Source: Acanthaster planci
Taxonomy: Eukaryota > Echinodermata > Asteroidea > Valvatida > Acanthasteridae
Direction: 5' to 3'
DNA length: 64,000 nucleotides
NCBI RefSeq assembly: GCF_001949145.1
Contig: NW_019091678.1
Span: 74,782 to 138,781 of the forward strand
In this document: piece after piece, positions 13,101 through 25,400 of the stretch
Position numbering within the stretch: the stretch's first letter is position 1
Layout: every line of letters starts with the position of its first letter
Program-made: the position numbers and the translations under genes
The notes under the pieces: generated by a model
Seen by the model: only the letters and a program-made list of their open reading frames with translations
Database searches by the model: none
What the model was told of the DNA's origin: nothing

Positions 13101-13828
13101 TGTGGGGCTTTCTTTGCTACGATTCTTTACCTAATTTTGATCGATTGGATTGTTATCTGCCAACTCAAACCGTAGCGACCAGCTGTCCTAGGCATTTTGT
13201 AGGCCTTTTTGCTTTCTTAATTTAACAAGAGTAGACCCCATTGTGGAGACAGTTTATTATGTCACCAGAATCAAGCTTCTCCAAGGTGTTTTGCTGGGAT
13301 ACTAGTTTTCAGGAAAAAAAGCGAGTAGAAAAAGTTCTACTCCCCTGGACTTAATCAGGGATACGATTTCTCAAACTTTTTCCCAGATTCAGAATGTTTT
13401 ACTCAAAAACGCTGGATTTTGTGGTATTTGCCTATTGCAGTGGCAGGTGTACATGTATACTGGGTTTCATGGATCAGTGAGAACGCTCTGTAAAGTGGAT
13501 TACAAGAGAACATCTTGGTGTAAGAATTGCAAAGATACATTCTCAATAAAGTTGTCCTATCTGTCAAAATCAGTCAAATGACCCCTATATGCCTGTGTAC
13601 TGTTGCAAATCAAGTGAGAGGAATTTTTGACTGTCTATGACTGTTGCAGCAAAAGGAGGGTTAAATTTTAAGAAATATTTTTGTTCATGTGTTCTTTGAC
13701 AGAGAAGAGAATTTCCTGACGGCACTGTGAAGACGGTGTATCCAGATGGTCGGCAGGAGACGAGGTACTCCTCTGGGCGGATACGAGTCAAAGACAAGGA
13801 TGGCAGAGTTATCTTGGACAAAAAGTGA
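1192..13828 (+). CDS. CENPJ: Centromere protein J / CPAP (SAS-4), C-terminal exons
   Basis: 3' part of a CPAP/SAS-4 homologue, the centriolar scaffold protein that controls procentriole assembly and centriole length. Exons read as 1192-1285, 2284-2454, 3361-3596, 4147-4426, 6550-6690, 7333-7406, 9265-9460 and 13703-13828 (TGA at 13826-13828). All have AG/GT borders, and phases agree through about 439 residues. The first two exons match the conserved coiled coil ([13 protein letters not shown], then [17 protein letters not shown]). The next two are low-complexity linker with KRSVRFDVD. The exon ending HHPDGK starts the G-box (TCP10_C) domain: a series of short beta-repeats of the PNG/PDG type ([68 protein letters not shown]) ending [17 protein letters not shown]. 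In known CPAP proteins the G-box binds STIL/Ana2. The domain is complete and unbroken. The N-terminal part, including the tubulin-binding region, is outside the window. Introns are 0.4-4.2 kb; the last one hosts a Tc1 element. Confidence 0.95.
6260..6472. repeat. Interspersed repeat R4, copy 1
   Basis: Lies in the CENPJ intron before the exon at 6550. It shares GGTGCCAGACTATTTT, then G.(T/C)(C/T)CATGCCTC-like sequence, an AATTACA.(A/T)TTT block, TGCTTTCATTT and a final TTCAATTC with 48310-48530. No terminal repeats or coding potential were seen. The family is unidentified. Confidence 0.5.
8985..9085. repeat. Degenerate tandem repeat of a GCAGGGTGG word
   Basis: Four diverged units of about 20-27 bp, each with (A/G)CAGGG(T/C)GG or AGCGGGGC followed by AAAATTT or AAACTTT, run in tandem inside the CENPJ intron before exon 9265. 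A single similar unit, AGCAGGGTGGCGC, is at about 7757. This looks like a short degenerate minisatellite or a fragment of a larger repeat. Confidence 0.5.
9645..9711. repeat. Perfect-stem inverted repeat (hairpin) in CENPJ intron
   Basis: The left arm ATTTTGGACAGTATGCTCTG pairs with the right arm CAGAGCATAATGTCCAAAA. The arms are about 23 bp with one mismatch, separated by a loop of about 20 bases. Transcribed within the CENPJ pre-mRNA it would form a stable stem. No miRNA-like conservation can be judged from one sequence. It could be a tiny MITE or the remnant of an inverted duplication. Confidence 0.55.
9848..11454 (+). mobile_element. Tc1/mariner-family DNA transposon, inactive
   Basis: A complete but inactive Tc1-like element in the last CENPJ intron. 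It is flanked by TA at 9846-9847 and 11455-11456, the target dinucleotide of this superfamily. Ends read A(G/C)CCCAAAATT. The terminal inverted repeats are long, about 190-200 bp: 9848-10045 pairs with 11255-11454, sharing blocks such as CAATTTC.CATA.G, TTTGTATTCTACCATAAA and GAAATTGCTGCATTGCTTTG. A degenerate transposase gene of the same orientation lies between them. The arms are clearly diverged, so the insertion is old. Confidence 0.9.
10242..11241 (+). pseudogene. Tc1-like transposase, broken
   Basis: Starts at ATG 10242 ([10 protein letters not shown], the usual start of Tc1-type transposases). The N-terminal helix-turn-helix region is recognisable ([20 protein letters not shown]). The DDE catalytic region is recognisable in pieces: LWSDETK with the first Asp, then a D.DPKHTAK block and [19 protein letters not shown] with the last acidic residue. 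It is broken by an early frameshift near 10270, a TGA near 10461 after LARKVV, further shifts, a TAG at about 10951 where the family has Gln, and a frameshift after KELKAQV. The C-terminal end reads NRFEGC.. or [12 protein letters not shown] depending on frame, stop at 11239-11241. It cannot make a functional transposase. Confidence 0.9.
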
Positions 13829-13910
13829 AAGACCCCCCCCCATTTGCTAACCCTTGTTGACCCACTGTCGTGGGCATTGCTAGGGGTGGAAAGAAATTTT
13901 AAAAATTTTA

Positions 13911-13916
13911 AATAAA
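13911..13916 (+). terminator. AATAAA polyadenylation signal for CENPJ
   Basis: A canonical hexamer 83 bases past the CENPJ stop codon, followed by A- and T-rich sequence. It is the nearest good signal and would give a short 3' UTR. A second AATAAA near 14762 could serve as an alternative. Confidence 0.6.
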
Positions 13917-15750
13917 AAAGGGTTACAGAAAAGGCCCAAAAAAGCAAAAATCTTTTTTATGCGCGGAAATACCTCAAAATCGGCTCCCATCCCCTGTCAG
14001 TGGTTTCCATTTTGCTGTTAATGAGTTCTGGATGTGTCTTCATTGAAGCAGACATGGTAATTAATTGCAGCAGTAGGAAGTCAGATGAGACTGTGTTTGC
14101 GTTAAACCCATTTATGGCTCGATGGCATCTAGAGAAGGATCCCTGTCCCAATGTTTCAAGCAGTCCCCCGTCCAGTGCCCCCTGAGGCTGGCTCATACAA
14201 TGCAAAAACAAAGCAAATCTAACGTCACAAATCACCTGCAGCCAACTTCCCCCAAGTTGAAATGTGTTTAACCGTTGCGAATTTGCAGCACGAATATTTG
14301 ATCAGACCTCACAAATTCGAATTCCTGTTTGTTTTTGCGCCAGAGATGGAGTGCCTTTAAGGCAAGACGTGTATCACATTGTGTTTTAAAAAATGAATAC
14401 CACATCCACAGTCCTCCACACTTCACCCCACTTGTTTCAGACCAAAATATTGTTGCAAAAGAGAACATTCAAACAAAAAGAATTGTCTAATCGCAGTATA
14501 TTGGGTTACTCGGCAATTTTTAATCTTCGTCAGCTTTTGTGAAAAAAAATAGAAGTTGCCTATGTTAGGAATCTCACGACCCCGCCAATACACCCCCTTG
14601 TATTTTTCTGAAACACTGTCTTGTGTATTTAATTTGTATTTATATAGCAATTCAATGCTGCCATTTCCAAAAGTATGTTTAAACCGAACTAGTATCTATG
14701 GTAGAATATACATATAATATGTTGGGACTTGTAAAAGCTTGTACAGGATTTTTGTGAATGAAATAAACTAAAAATGTGTATGTAGAAACATTCCAGTGTG
14801 AACCGATAATTGTAACCATAGAAACGATCTCCATTGTCTATTCCCAAAGTTGCATGCCTCGGCGGTTCTTTCCAATTCGGAACATAATTAATAAGCAAAA
14901 TCTTGCTGCAGAAAACGATCAGGAAACACCTTTGACCATTTCCGTTCAGACAGCTATGGTCACCATTTGCCTTGGGCTCGTTTAGATTCTTCAAAATTTG
15001 TTAATGGACCTTAAATTACCCTATTAATTATATTGCTACGTTTGCACGATGACACTATTTGATCTTTGCTGTAACAAATTACATGTTTGCCCATCAATCC
15101 GTTGCCAAGTCCATCATGACACCAATTGAAAGCAGCTTGTCTGGAATTGATGCATAAAATGTTACAGTAGAGGGTTGTTTTTGCTTTGTTTGGGGGAGAG
15201 GTTGATTGGTTGGTATGGTATGGTTTGTTTTGGTTTGGTCGTGTTTGTTAGCTTGTTTGAGTATTCGTCTGACAAAGTAACCATCGTATGTTAACCATTG
15301 TATGGTTCTACTTTGTATCTTGCGGAACGGCATAAGCGCAGCTGGGATCCTTATATGTTCAGAGGCGGACCTGGGATATTTTCTGGAGGGAACAACCACC
15401 ATGGTCATAACTATTTATAGAGAAAGTTGCGACATGAGTGTCTCAAATCTAGGAACCAAAATGGTGGATTGTGCGTCAGTGTACATTGACAAGTAGATGT
15501 ATGCTGAACGAACAGCCATTTTGGGTTCCAAAGTGTGAAGTTGGCGTTACTTTCTGTATGTACATGCAGCTCTTTTCACGATACAATTTTTTTTCTTTCC
15601 CAGATCGGGGAATGGAGGCCGTAGTCTTCTAACCTGTATCAAATTTTGATCCGGTACAGTGGGGTATAAAACTTGCATTCTGCATAAGAAGAAACATATG
15701 TAGCCCATTGATGTTTGTGATTGAAGGAAACATTTTAAAAGACCAAATCA

Positions 15751-15948
15751 GCCTCGAGCGGAAGCACCCCCTCATCGGTTGACAAGAGTCATGTTGGTTG
15801 GGCCCAGTGTTCTTTTTGTTGGTAGCGATGTGACCGTAACGCGTATATTTCCTAGTCGTTTGTAAACCAGCGAAGTGCAGTTCCGACCAATGAAGCTTCT
15901 GTTGATAAGAAAATAGCGCCCTCTCGTGGTCCAGCTCGAGTCCCATAG
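15751..15948 (+). repeat. R1 interspersed repeat (SINE/MITE-like), copy a
   Basis: Member of a family with six copies in this window. Diagnostic blocks are CATGTTGGT(C/T)GGG, TTGTTGGTAGCGATGTGACC, CGT(T/C)TG..AACCAGCGAAGT, TTCCGACCAA and GCGCCCTCTCGTGGTCCAGC. The copy is near full length, about 200 bp. No tRNA-type internal promoter, poly-A tail or inverted ends were identified, so its class is open. Confidence 0.75.
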
Positions 15949-17599
15949 TGCTTCATTTGCTCAAACTCATGTCTTTTCCCCGTAGGTCGATTAAATGTGT
16001 TCGTCGATTCAGTGGAATTTTTCAGCATAGCACTGACACGAAGTTCAACTTGGGTGACAGCCTGAGTTATGAAAGGGAGTGACGAAAGTAAAAAAACTTC
16101 GTGTTCTGACTTAACTCGTTTCAAGAAGCAGCGTTGCAGAAGCGTTATGCCCAGCAAAATTGACGACCGGGTAGCTGATCCCATAAGTCAGTTGTAATAG
16201 GCTGTATTTTGTCAGAAAGTTATCAACGCGCAGCCTTAGCGATTTTTATCAGCATTCTTTTGTGTACCATTAAAAAAATCTGAACTTCAACCCTCTGTTA
16301 GAGATAGGGGAAGGTTTACCCTTCCTTCTTAGGTTGAAAACCAGTTTGGTAAAATATGGAAACAAATGTCTCGGCTGAGCATGCTTTTGATCAAGAGAGA
16401 TTGCATGAGAAAAGCAATTCAGCTTCGGTGTGTGATGGTATCATTCATTTTTGCTCTAGAAGCGAACGACAGGAGATACGGAGTTTTTAGGAGAGCCAAC
16501 ACGTGTCCCACTTCAGCCGATACTTGGTACCTCTCTGGATGGAGATGGCAGCCGTCAGATAGCATCCACCCAGCTCGCTCATGCAATTTGGCCAACCTTA
16601 TTGACTTAGTTACTCGTACATTGGCGCTCACGCACTCTGTCCAATGATTAACTATCCGTGGGCGAGTACGTGTAACCATAGCAGCATGGAAAAAAATGTC
16701 TGTTTCTCTGTTAAATGAAAGTTCCGTTTTGTTGCTCTTTGATTTCCTCAGGTTCTTTTTCTTCCAATTAAAAAATCTCCTTCCTATTAACTCATAACTC
16801 AAAACAACTTTTACACCCATCTGTAGCACACTGGACAAGCCACTTTTTAAGCCACGACGATTACGGCTTACGGTTTCTGTGGGGAACAAGTGCAGAGACA
16901 TATTGCACTTTCATATCGTGTTGATATCAAAGATTTAAAATTTAGGGGAAAAACTTTTGAACTGAAGCAAAAAAAGTCCCTCACCTGGATTTGTGTGGGG
17001 AAGGAGGTTTTGTATATAGTTGGAGATAAGGTGCGATTACATATAGTGTAGGCCTTTGTAAGCCTAAATGCCAACGGAAATGAACGTCGTCGCTAACATA
17101 TCAGAGGAGGGTGCGCCTTAATTAGACTGAGGGCACATGTTCGAGTAACGACTGTTTTTCAACTGAACCACTTCCTGATTTATCTGGTATTCATGATATA
17201 TTTGTGCACAAGTTTTATACAAACCACCAGGAAAATTTACCAGTGTTTGATAAAATTTCGTTGCTAGAATTAGCCTTAAGTAGACTCCAAAGTGCACAAC
17301 CCGTTAATTAATTAAGTGATCGCCATTGGAACCACGATTTGGCCAGTGTTTACCAATTCACTATAGGTATTAACCAGTGAATGACTCGATCATGGGGTAA
17401 ATACGTCCATGAACTAGGTCTATTGTTGCTTATGTCCACAGTCGAAGGACACAAAACCAGAACTCTTCACAAGTAAAAAGATCTCCTCTGAGCTTTATAG
17501 ACTAATCCGATTAGACACCATAACTGCAGTGGCACCAAAGTCACACACACATTGACGCGCGCGTGCTCTTGGCAAATCAATCGTATGGTGTACTATTTA

Positions 17600-19150
17600 C
17601 GACACACATTTCTCTCTCTCCCTAGCCTCTGTCCAGGCGACGCAACTACACGACGCGACGGCTCCCATGTGTCGTGCCGTCGGGTTGCACTGTCGCCTTC
17701 TTGCCATTACTTTTGTACGCACACAATGCGTCGCGTCGTGTNNNNNNNNNNNNNNNNNNNNNNNNNNNNNNNNNNNNNNNNNNNNNNNNNNNNNNNNNNN
17801 NNNNNNNNNNNNNNNNNNNNNNNNNNNNNNNNNNNNNNNNNNNNNNNNNNNNNNNNNNNNNNNNNNNNNNNNNNNNNNNNNNNNNNNNNNNNNNNNNNNN
17901 NNNNNNNNNNNNNNNNNNNNNNNNNNNNNNNNNNNNNNNNNNNNNNNNNNNNNNNNNNNNNNNNNNNNNNNNNNNNNNNNNNNNNNNNNNNNNNNNNNNN
18001 NNNNNNNNNNNNNNNNNNNNATCATTATTACGTGCTTGCAAAAACGTAACATGCGGATCTGATGAGAAATTAAGCGCGAGGCCAAACAGAGAGGAAGTAA
18101 AGACACCGTCACAATGGTAGTAGGATATACAGTGTTTTATTAAGAAACACGCCGGCGGACTAATATCATTGAAAGTGTGTTGCTGATGAAATTAACGAGG
18201 GTAATAATATAATGCAGGCTGGATGGTAACTACCTAAACCGGTGGTCAAACTTGCAGTCGTACAATTGTAGATAAATTGTCTGGAGGAGTGGGAGAACTA
18301 CTTGGAAACTGCTGGCATGGACCACAGAGACATATTTATAAGGTTACAAATCTACCACAAATCGGAACTTCATCAACGGTTCTAAAAAGAAATTGGACGG
18401 ACATTCGAACGGGGATCAGCCGGGTAAATTAAAAAGTGACGAATTATGGGCTTACATTTATTATATGAGAGCACCAACATTCGCAGATTTCCTTTTTGCT
18501 CGTTTTCACTTTTTTTTTTTATAAAATACGACAAAACTAATTCAATTTGATAAACAGATGAAACAACCCCCCCCCCAAGAAAATCAACGCCTGCGGCTCA
18601 GGGCATGTGTTTGCATGCGCGTTGGACGGAAATGAGAGAAAACAAAAGAAATCATTGGCTGGGAAATAAGGAGTGACGAATTCTGAGCTTGCGGTTTCCA
18701 CTTATTTTGGCAGAGCAGTTCTTATTTATTCGGATTTTCTTTTGCTCTTTTATCATTTTTTTTCAATAAAATATGACTGAAATTACTCCCAATTAGTGAA
18801 TCGATGAGATAAAAATCAACACTAAAGAGCGAATTGCATGTACTTTGCAAGAAAGGTGGACGAAAATGAAAGAAAACAGTAAAGGCGCCCTCTATAAACA
18901 CCATGAAGTGAAGGGCGACAGAACACGACGCGTCGCGTCGTGCGTCGTGTCGTGCCGTGCTTCAGGCGACGCGACGCAAGACACGACATCACGACGCGAC
19001 AGGCGACGGCACAACGCGACGCATCGTGTGTGTACAAACGAAATGGCAAGAAGGCGACTGTTCGACCGGCGGCACGACGCAAGGGAGCCATCGTGCTCTG
19101 GCTGCTTCGCCTGAAGGGAGGCTAAAGAGAGAGAGAGAAATGTGTGTCAT
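17600..19150. mobile_element. Inverted-repeat element rich in CGACGCGACG words
   Basis: The left end (17600-17741) and right end (18918-19150) are imperfect reverse complements: GACACACATTTCTCTCTCTC at the left corresponds to GAGAGAGAAATGTGTGTCAT at the right. Further in, GGCTCCC..TG.GTCGTGCCG, GTCGCCTTCTTGCCATT and TGCGTCGCG are shared. The inner arms are a run of GACGCGACG/CGTCGCGTCG-type words that can fold on themselves many ways. The interior has two diverged direct copies of a block of about 220 bp (18422-18640 and 18655-18875, both with AGTGACGAATT and ATAAAATA(C/T)GAC). No transposase was seen, so it is non-autonomous or its coding part lies in the 279-base gap. No clear target-site duplication was found. 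Confidence 0.7.
17742..18020. other. Assembly gap (279 N)
   Basis: Unknown sequence. It begins exactly inside the GTCGCGTCG-rich inverted arm of the element at 17600-19150, which suggests the gap was caused by the hairpin or repeat structure. Confidence 0.99.
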
Positions 19151-19170
19151 AAATATTACACTATACAATC

Positions 19171-19345
19171 GTGACACCAAATTGGTCGAAGAGGCTTGTA
19201 GCGCGCGCGTACCACCTGTCCACATGCGTTGTGGCCGTGACACCAACTTGGTCGAAGAGGCTTGTAGCGCGCGCGTACCACCTGCCACATGCGTTGTGGC
19301 CGTGGAGTGCCACCACGGTAATTGCATTCTTCGTGTCGAATTACA
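19171..19345 (+). repeat. R2 interspersed repeat, tandem pair
   Basis: Two head-to-tail copies with a 66-base period (19171 and 19237), each GTGACACCAA.TTGGTCGAAG followed by GCGCGCGCGTACCACCTG and a CACATGCGTTGTGGCCGTG block. The second copy continues into GTGCCACCACGGTAATTGC and a GAATTACACT block. Single diverged members are at 27362-27450, 41135-41285 and 45040-45155. Confidence 0.75.
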
Positions 19346-22300
19346 CTGTGGGCCTGGGTTGGAACTAAAGTATGTGAATTTCGTAAACAAAACATTGTAT
19401 TATTACTGCGCAGTGCCGCTGTATGTGAAGGCTAGCTTTGTCAGGCTATACGTCTGCATGAGAGCGCATTGTGCAAACACACGAACTGTGCAAGAGCGTG
19501 AGTGCAGACATCATATCAAGCAACTGCTCACTCTCCTCGTGAATATCGGACCATGATTGGAAAATGCCATCGATTCAGGAACCATGTGAAAGACAGGTGA
19601 AGAAGTTGTGATGGACACTTCCTTGTCAAGGACACCCCAAGGTCAAATCGGCGTTTATTTTGGCACATGGATTGAATTTTGTGGCAACACTGTCGGAAAA
19701 ACCGGTCGTCGAGGAGATCACGACTTGCGTCGGCCTACTCGAACGACGTGCAAAGAATACAGTAGCAGTCGCAATCTATCAGCTGAAAGAGGTACAAACA
19801 TATTAACTATACTAGAGGGTAGAGTATTAGTCCAGATGCCGTCCAGCACCGAGCAGATAATGTGACCGCTAATGGAGCGATCTGGCCATAACACATTGGC
19901 CAATTAATTAACTCTCAATAGTTTTTCGCTAAGTCAACACTGTCTTGGACAAAAGGCACGATCAACCATTATCAGATGAAACTCTGTGGAGGCACATTCC
20001 TGTCCAGTTCTGTACGTGTCAGGTATTCCAAGCCGTGAGAAGTGGAATGACTGAGCGGTAAGGAATTCACAGTGTTCAGTTTCAACTTGTATGCGCTCTG
20101 AATGCGCCATGGATTATGTTATCTATCCCTAGACCTCGGACTTTCAGTTTGTCGGTTCAACAACAGAGCAAGGGTTTAACAATGGAAAAAGTTCCTTCCT
20201 GACGATTGGAATTGGTCGTGGACAGTTTCAGGTAAGGATGGGTTTTTGTTTTAATTATGATCACAACTTAATAGGCATGGTTGGGAGTGATTGGCAGTTT
20301 GACGGCTGCCAGACATGAACCATGATTCAGGTTATTAGAAGTTGATTCCCCATATTGTTAATTTCAGCACAAGATGCACCTATATTAAGAAACTTGTAGA
20401 AATGACAAGCTTGATGAGGGATGCGGTTTTCTGCTTCAAGATGGTGTATGAGTGTGGCTTGGGGCAAGTTCGATCAGCCACAAACAGTCAACCAACAGTC
20501 AATTTTGACTAGTAACCTAAGCATTAAATATTTATCGGGAATCAGGGAAAATTGGCCGGTGGTTAACTAATTGTCGCCGATCAAACTTGCCATTGGCTGC
20601 AGGTGCATTGCAGAAGGCTTATCCCCCTTTGATCCCTCCCCCTCGCACGTTGTAATGCGAGGTACGACTTCCTGTCATCGCAACTTTCATAATAATGTTC
20701 ATGGAGATCAAAATTAATATTAAGTTATGGAGTAATATAAGTTCAATGACTCAAAGGTACAATGTATAAAGTTCTGTATAAATTATATTCCGGTATAATG
20801 TTATACATATTTATGGGACATGAATATCTCTGACCCAGCCGGTATATTCTTCCTGTTAATTGTCACGTCCCTGCGAAAGATATTTTACTACAGTTGACCA
20901 TTCTCTATAATGGACAAGAGAATCAATTTACAGAGTTACATACATACTTGTTTTGATGGAGAGTTCGCAACAAAGCATTGTGAGTTTGACAGAGTTTTGA
21001 AGTTAAAAACAAAATTGGTCCCAACGTTTATCGTCAGTATTCGCTGACTTCATGGTTCTATAGCAACATAGAGTTCAATGTGTCCGTCTTTGTTTTGTGG
21101 GGCCATTTTGCCGTTATTACGTGCGCTCATATTTTTCGAGTGGCTGCTGGCGTGCAGACTGTAAACAGACAGTTTTGGCGCTCGGGCTTTCGCGGTTGGG
21201 ATTGACAACCAGTCTTCATCAAGTTTTTTTCCCTCAAATATTACGAATCCGCATTTCGGCGTCCAAATACCTTGATTTCTCTGTCACGTCTGGGGGGAAC
21301 AGTCCACTAATTCAAGCCACATTGAAAATAGTGTAAAATCAGCACTGTTCAGGGCCCAATAACATGCATACCAACATCCCTGAGATTCAGAAACACAAAT
21401 GAAATTATTGCCTGGTCCCTAATCTTTTAATTTTTTTTTCAATTTTTTTATGGGTTAACCGATTACATTTTTAATTTTTCCCACAAAACAAAATCACCCC
21501 CGAAAAGTGATTTTTCCGAAGTCCGATTGCAGCCATTTTTCAAGTGGCAACCCTCAACTTTCCCGGGCACTTAGGACCATTTTTCAACCGTAGATTTTAG
21601 CCATTTTGCTGTCTTGAAAGCTGAAAGACCCAGGGAGTCGATCCTGGCAACGATTTACACAATCCCACCATTTTGTGGGCCAAACAGTCTCTTTTTTCAA
21701 AAGATACTGTGGGGGCGCTTTTAATGCTAATGAGCTGGCCAGAAATTCTCACCTGAATTAGTGATCTGCACCCTTGGGGATTTATCTCGCCGAAGTCAAA
21801 CGGAGCCGCTCGTGCACTCTGAATAACCAACGTAACGTCATTAGCATCCATTTCATGGCAGTCAAAACCTCCTTTACACGTGGTAGAATGGGGTGCGTTA
21901 TGCATTGGCACGTTTGACATCGTTGCACTTTCCCTCATGGCATGATGACGTATTTGCAAAAGACTTTTTACTGACGAAAATACTTTCAGCAGATGATAAA
22001 GAGAAGAGATACATGCAACGAATAGATTTGCTTTAACTACACCCAATGCTGTCAGTTTGTTTTCAGAGTAACAGAAACTTTACTTTTTCAGACATTTTCG
22101 TGACACAAAATACAATCAGAATTGTGACAATGAAGACTTTTTCTTTAAAGCAGTACATGTAGTTGAATGAGAACTGACAAGCAAATAAAACAATCAAACG
22201 ACCAACGTCCAATACCGAGAATGACGATTGTAAGAATTATCATAATTTGAGGGCCCCATTTCCCCCACCCGGCATTCCTGAATTGTTATCTAGGATTAGT

Positions 22301-22495
22301 CTGTGTTTTTAAGAAAACACGTTCAATTGTCACTTGTTTTTTTGCTGATTTCCCTCGGCTTCGTAGTGATTTTGTTTGCTTTATAAAAGCATCTGTGTGA
22401 AGCGTATAGGCCATGTTACGGGAGACGTGTTCTATGAGATGTTCTATAGGTGATCCTGTCTCGAAACTATACCTCTGGTATGTGCCTATAATTTT

Positions 22496-25400
22496 TTATA
22501 TGCATCCTGGTAATTGTACCGTCGTCGTAGTGTAGACATCCCCGCTTGTTTTCACCGTCGTGGAAGTGACAAGCTGAGAATCGGCCGAAGACACGGATTC
22601 CCTGCGCAACGACAGCGATTTTTGCGGGTGTCCAACACCCTGATCCCCGTCGTCGACAACTGAGTCTGGATAGCTGCCAGAAACCAGCGTGACTTCCTCG
22701 ATGAACACCCGCCGGACCTTCACAATGTCCCCGATCACCGGCTGCTTCTTGAGGCACCGCGACACAGCGACCACAGATCCGTCTTTACGGCCCGGGAAGG
22801 ACTGTTTCTTTTGGGGGGTTAGCGGCTGTCCTGACAAGGTGCGCATGTGGTATTTGGCTTTAGGGTCATTGGTCGCCTGTGCACATAAACTTTCTAGATC
22901 GGAGTCTCTGTGTATCTTGGGTGGATACCGCGTGTCGTGATTATTCAGTCCACGACTTTCTTCTCTGAGTCGGGAGACAGCTTGTAGGTCCAGCAGGGGT
23001 AGCTGTCTCCGACAGTCAGTGGTACTGTCTGAACCGCTACGGCGCCTCGATACCTTGTCACTGAACCGCCTTGCGTTATGGGCCAGGGATTGGGACCAGG
23101 AGCATCTCTTGAGTAGCGGAGGAGTGACACCTCTGGCCCCTGTCATTACGTCCCTGTGTTGGTGCTTAACATTGCTGGTCTCCGTTAGGTCTGTTGGGTG
23201 TTTGATGGAAAAAACCGACTGCCGTTTCAAGCTAATTTCGTGGTTAATCTGTAGCACTAAATGGCTGGAGATAGCAACCGGCTCATCAACATCCCTGTTA
23301 CCTTGCCCGTGAGACTTCTGGACCTGCTCCCTCGGAATCACGATGACCGCGTCCACCTTGGATTTCCTTTTGCAACAGCACCGACAGCATGTCATCTTGC
23401 CAAGCAGCGCGAGAAGCTTGGGGTGTTTGGCTGCCAGATACACCTTGAACTCCTGCCGGAGCGATGTGTTCATAAACCCGTACATGACGGGGTTGAGCGA
23501 GGAGGTGCCGAATGTTAGCACCGCCGAGGCGTTGCGGCTCAGCGACTGGAACTCGGCCAGGTCAATCAGGGAGAGTGACGACACTATGTAGAGCGGGACC
23601 CAGATGAGAATGGTGCTGGAGACTACGAAGACGACCAGAAAGCCCACTTTGACCTGCACCTTCATCTGAACTGTGTACATGTGGCGGCTCTGGCGATCCT
23701 GTGTCAGGAAATTCTTCTTCAGGTGTCGTCGGAGCGAGACATAAAGGGTCACATAGCTGATGCAGATGATGGTAAGTGGCAGGAGGTAGCCGATGACAGA
23801 AAATAGAATACTTTGAGCTTTCCCTGTATGGTCGTCAGATATTGCATAGGCCATGAAGCGTGGCTCGTAGGTAAAGAGGTCATCCACAACATTGTCTGAA
23901 GAAGAAAAATAGAAGAGTAATAGCTCAGGTGACCCACTTCAGAGCCCGTACATTAGTCTCACTGTTGTAACTAACGGAAAATGAAGTCTTTAACAGATTA
24001 TTGTTTGCATTAGCAACTACATGCAAGTTGACAGCTTTGCCTGTCAACTGATAAAAATGTTCCCTGCCGACACAGTGACTCCTTGAGATTGACATCTGAT
24101 TTATTGGATGTTCGGATGCATATGGAACTCACCGTGACTCAGGAAGGGCATTAGCGTTGTCAGGGAGGACTGCAACCAGACAAAGGCAATGATTTTGTAG
24201 GCGGTGGCAGGCGGTAGTCGCCGCTGAAGTGCCTCGGGCAGCATGATGGCCAGCGTCCGGATCACGCTGATTGCCGACTGGGTGAGCAAGGAGGCGACGA
24301 TCAGCGTGCTCAGCATGTAGGCTGGCCCGTAAAAGCAACGGTGAAAGGGGAAACGGAAGCAACATGATTGACTTTACTATTTTTGCACTGTTTTGAATAT
24401 CAACATTTTCAGTCAACCTTTAAAAGATTTGAAAATTTTGTTTCAAGAATTACGGCATACCCTTTATTTCTTAAGAGAACTGAGTCATATTTAGTTGAAA
24501 ATAATTGTAAATTGCATTCCCCTCGTTTGAACACACCTTGTAAACAAAAATAGTCATTTTGACTGATAGTCATTTTACTGACTAAAATAACCAATTTAAA
24601 TTAGTCAGACAGGCCAATGACTAATTTCAATTAGTCAGAAAGGCCGATGATTAACATTTTTTCGTCAAAGATTGGTCAAATATTAGTCAAATTTAACCAA
24701 AGTCAGTCACTGTTGACTAAATATTAGCCCTGTCTTGATTTATTAGTAATTGAGACGCAACTTTATACCCGTATTAGTCAGTTTGAGCACAAAATGACTA
24801 ACCTTTGTTTCAATCAATCTCATCAAGTCAAGGCCAAAACACTGGAAATGCCTTCAAAATGCTTGCTATACGGAATGACTATAGTATTGAACCGAATGTC
24901 TAACTTTGTTTTCCCAAATCAGGACCCACATTACCTGCTATGCTAGCTTGTTATCGAGTCAGATAATTGTCATGAATGGGGATCTCACTGATTTGATTTG
25001 TTAAAATTAGACCTGAACGGTGAAAAGCACGAAGTGCACTGATCGGGCTAATGGGAAGTGGCAGCAATTTCTTTTAAAGGAAAACCCGCTCACATCTTGC
25101 AATGAACGTGCACGTCACGGAGTTAGCGTTGTAAGAGGCCGAAAGAGAAATAGTTTAATTGTATTAGCAAAGTCTGTCGCCCTAAATACTGAGTGAAAGT
25201 GCAGAACTTGAATGGAGGACTGCGTGCATCTGCTCGCCATTAAAATTTCCATTTCATGTGTCTGCTTAAATTAATGGCCAAGTTGGTCATTTCAAGTTTG
25301 TTCTTTCATTCGGATCCATTACAACGCTGGTGTATTGGATGTTGTCAGTTATTTATTTTTGAATAACTTACTTGAGCACTGTTCAACCAACGTAGGCCTA

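Larger units (their letters stand above)
13829..22495. other. Intergenic region between CENPJ and the GPCR
   Basis: Between the convergent 3' ends of CENPJ (plus) and the GPCR (minus). Short open frames occur but none shows domain-like sequence or splice partners. Recognisable contents are an R1 repeat (15751-15948), a CG-rich inverted-repeat element around an assembly gap (17600-19150) and a tandem pair of R2 repeats (19171-19345). A frame at 19608-19865 (start MDTSLSRTPQGQIG) and one at 21097-21336 resemble nothing I know. I see nothing else. Confidence 0.6.

Noticed and set aside
17552-18120. Open frames across the first N run
   Set aside because: They exist only because N does not encode stops.
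19608-19865. 85-codon plus-strand frame (MDTSLSRTPQGQIG...)
   Set aside because: No similarity or splice context; length is within chance expectation.
24550-24730. TTAGTCA cluster as an AP-1 enhancer
   Set aside because: A 30-bp tandem duplication explains much of the repetition; the words are not exact AP-1 sites.
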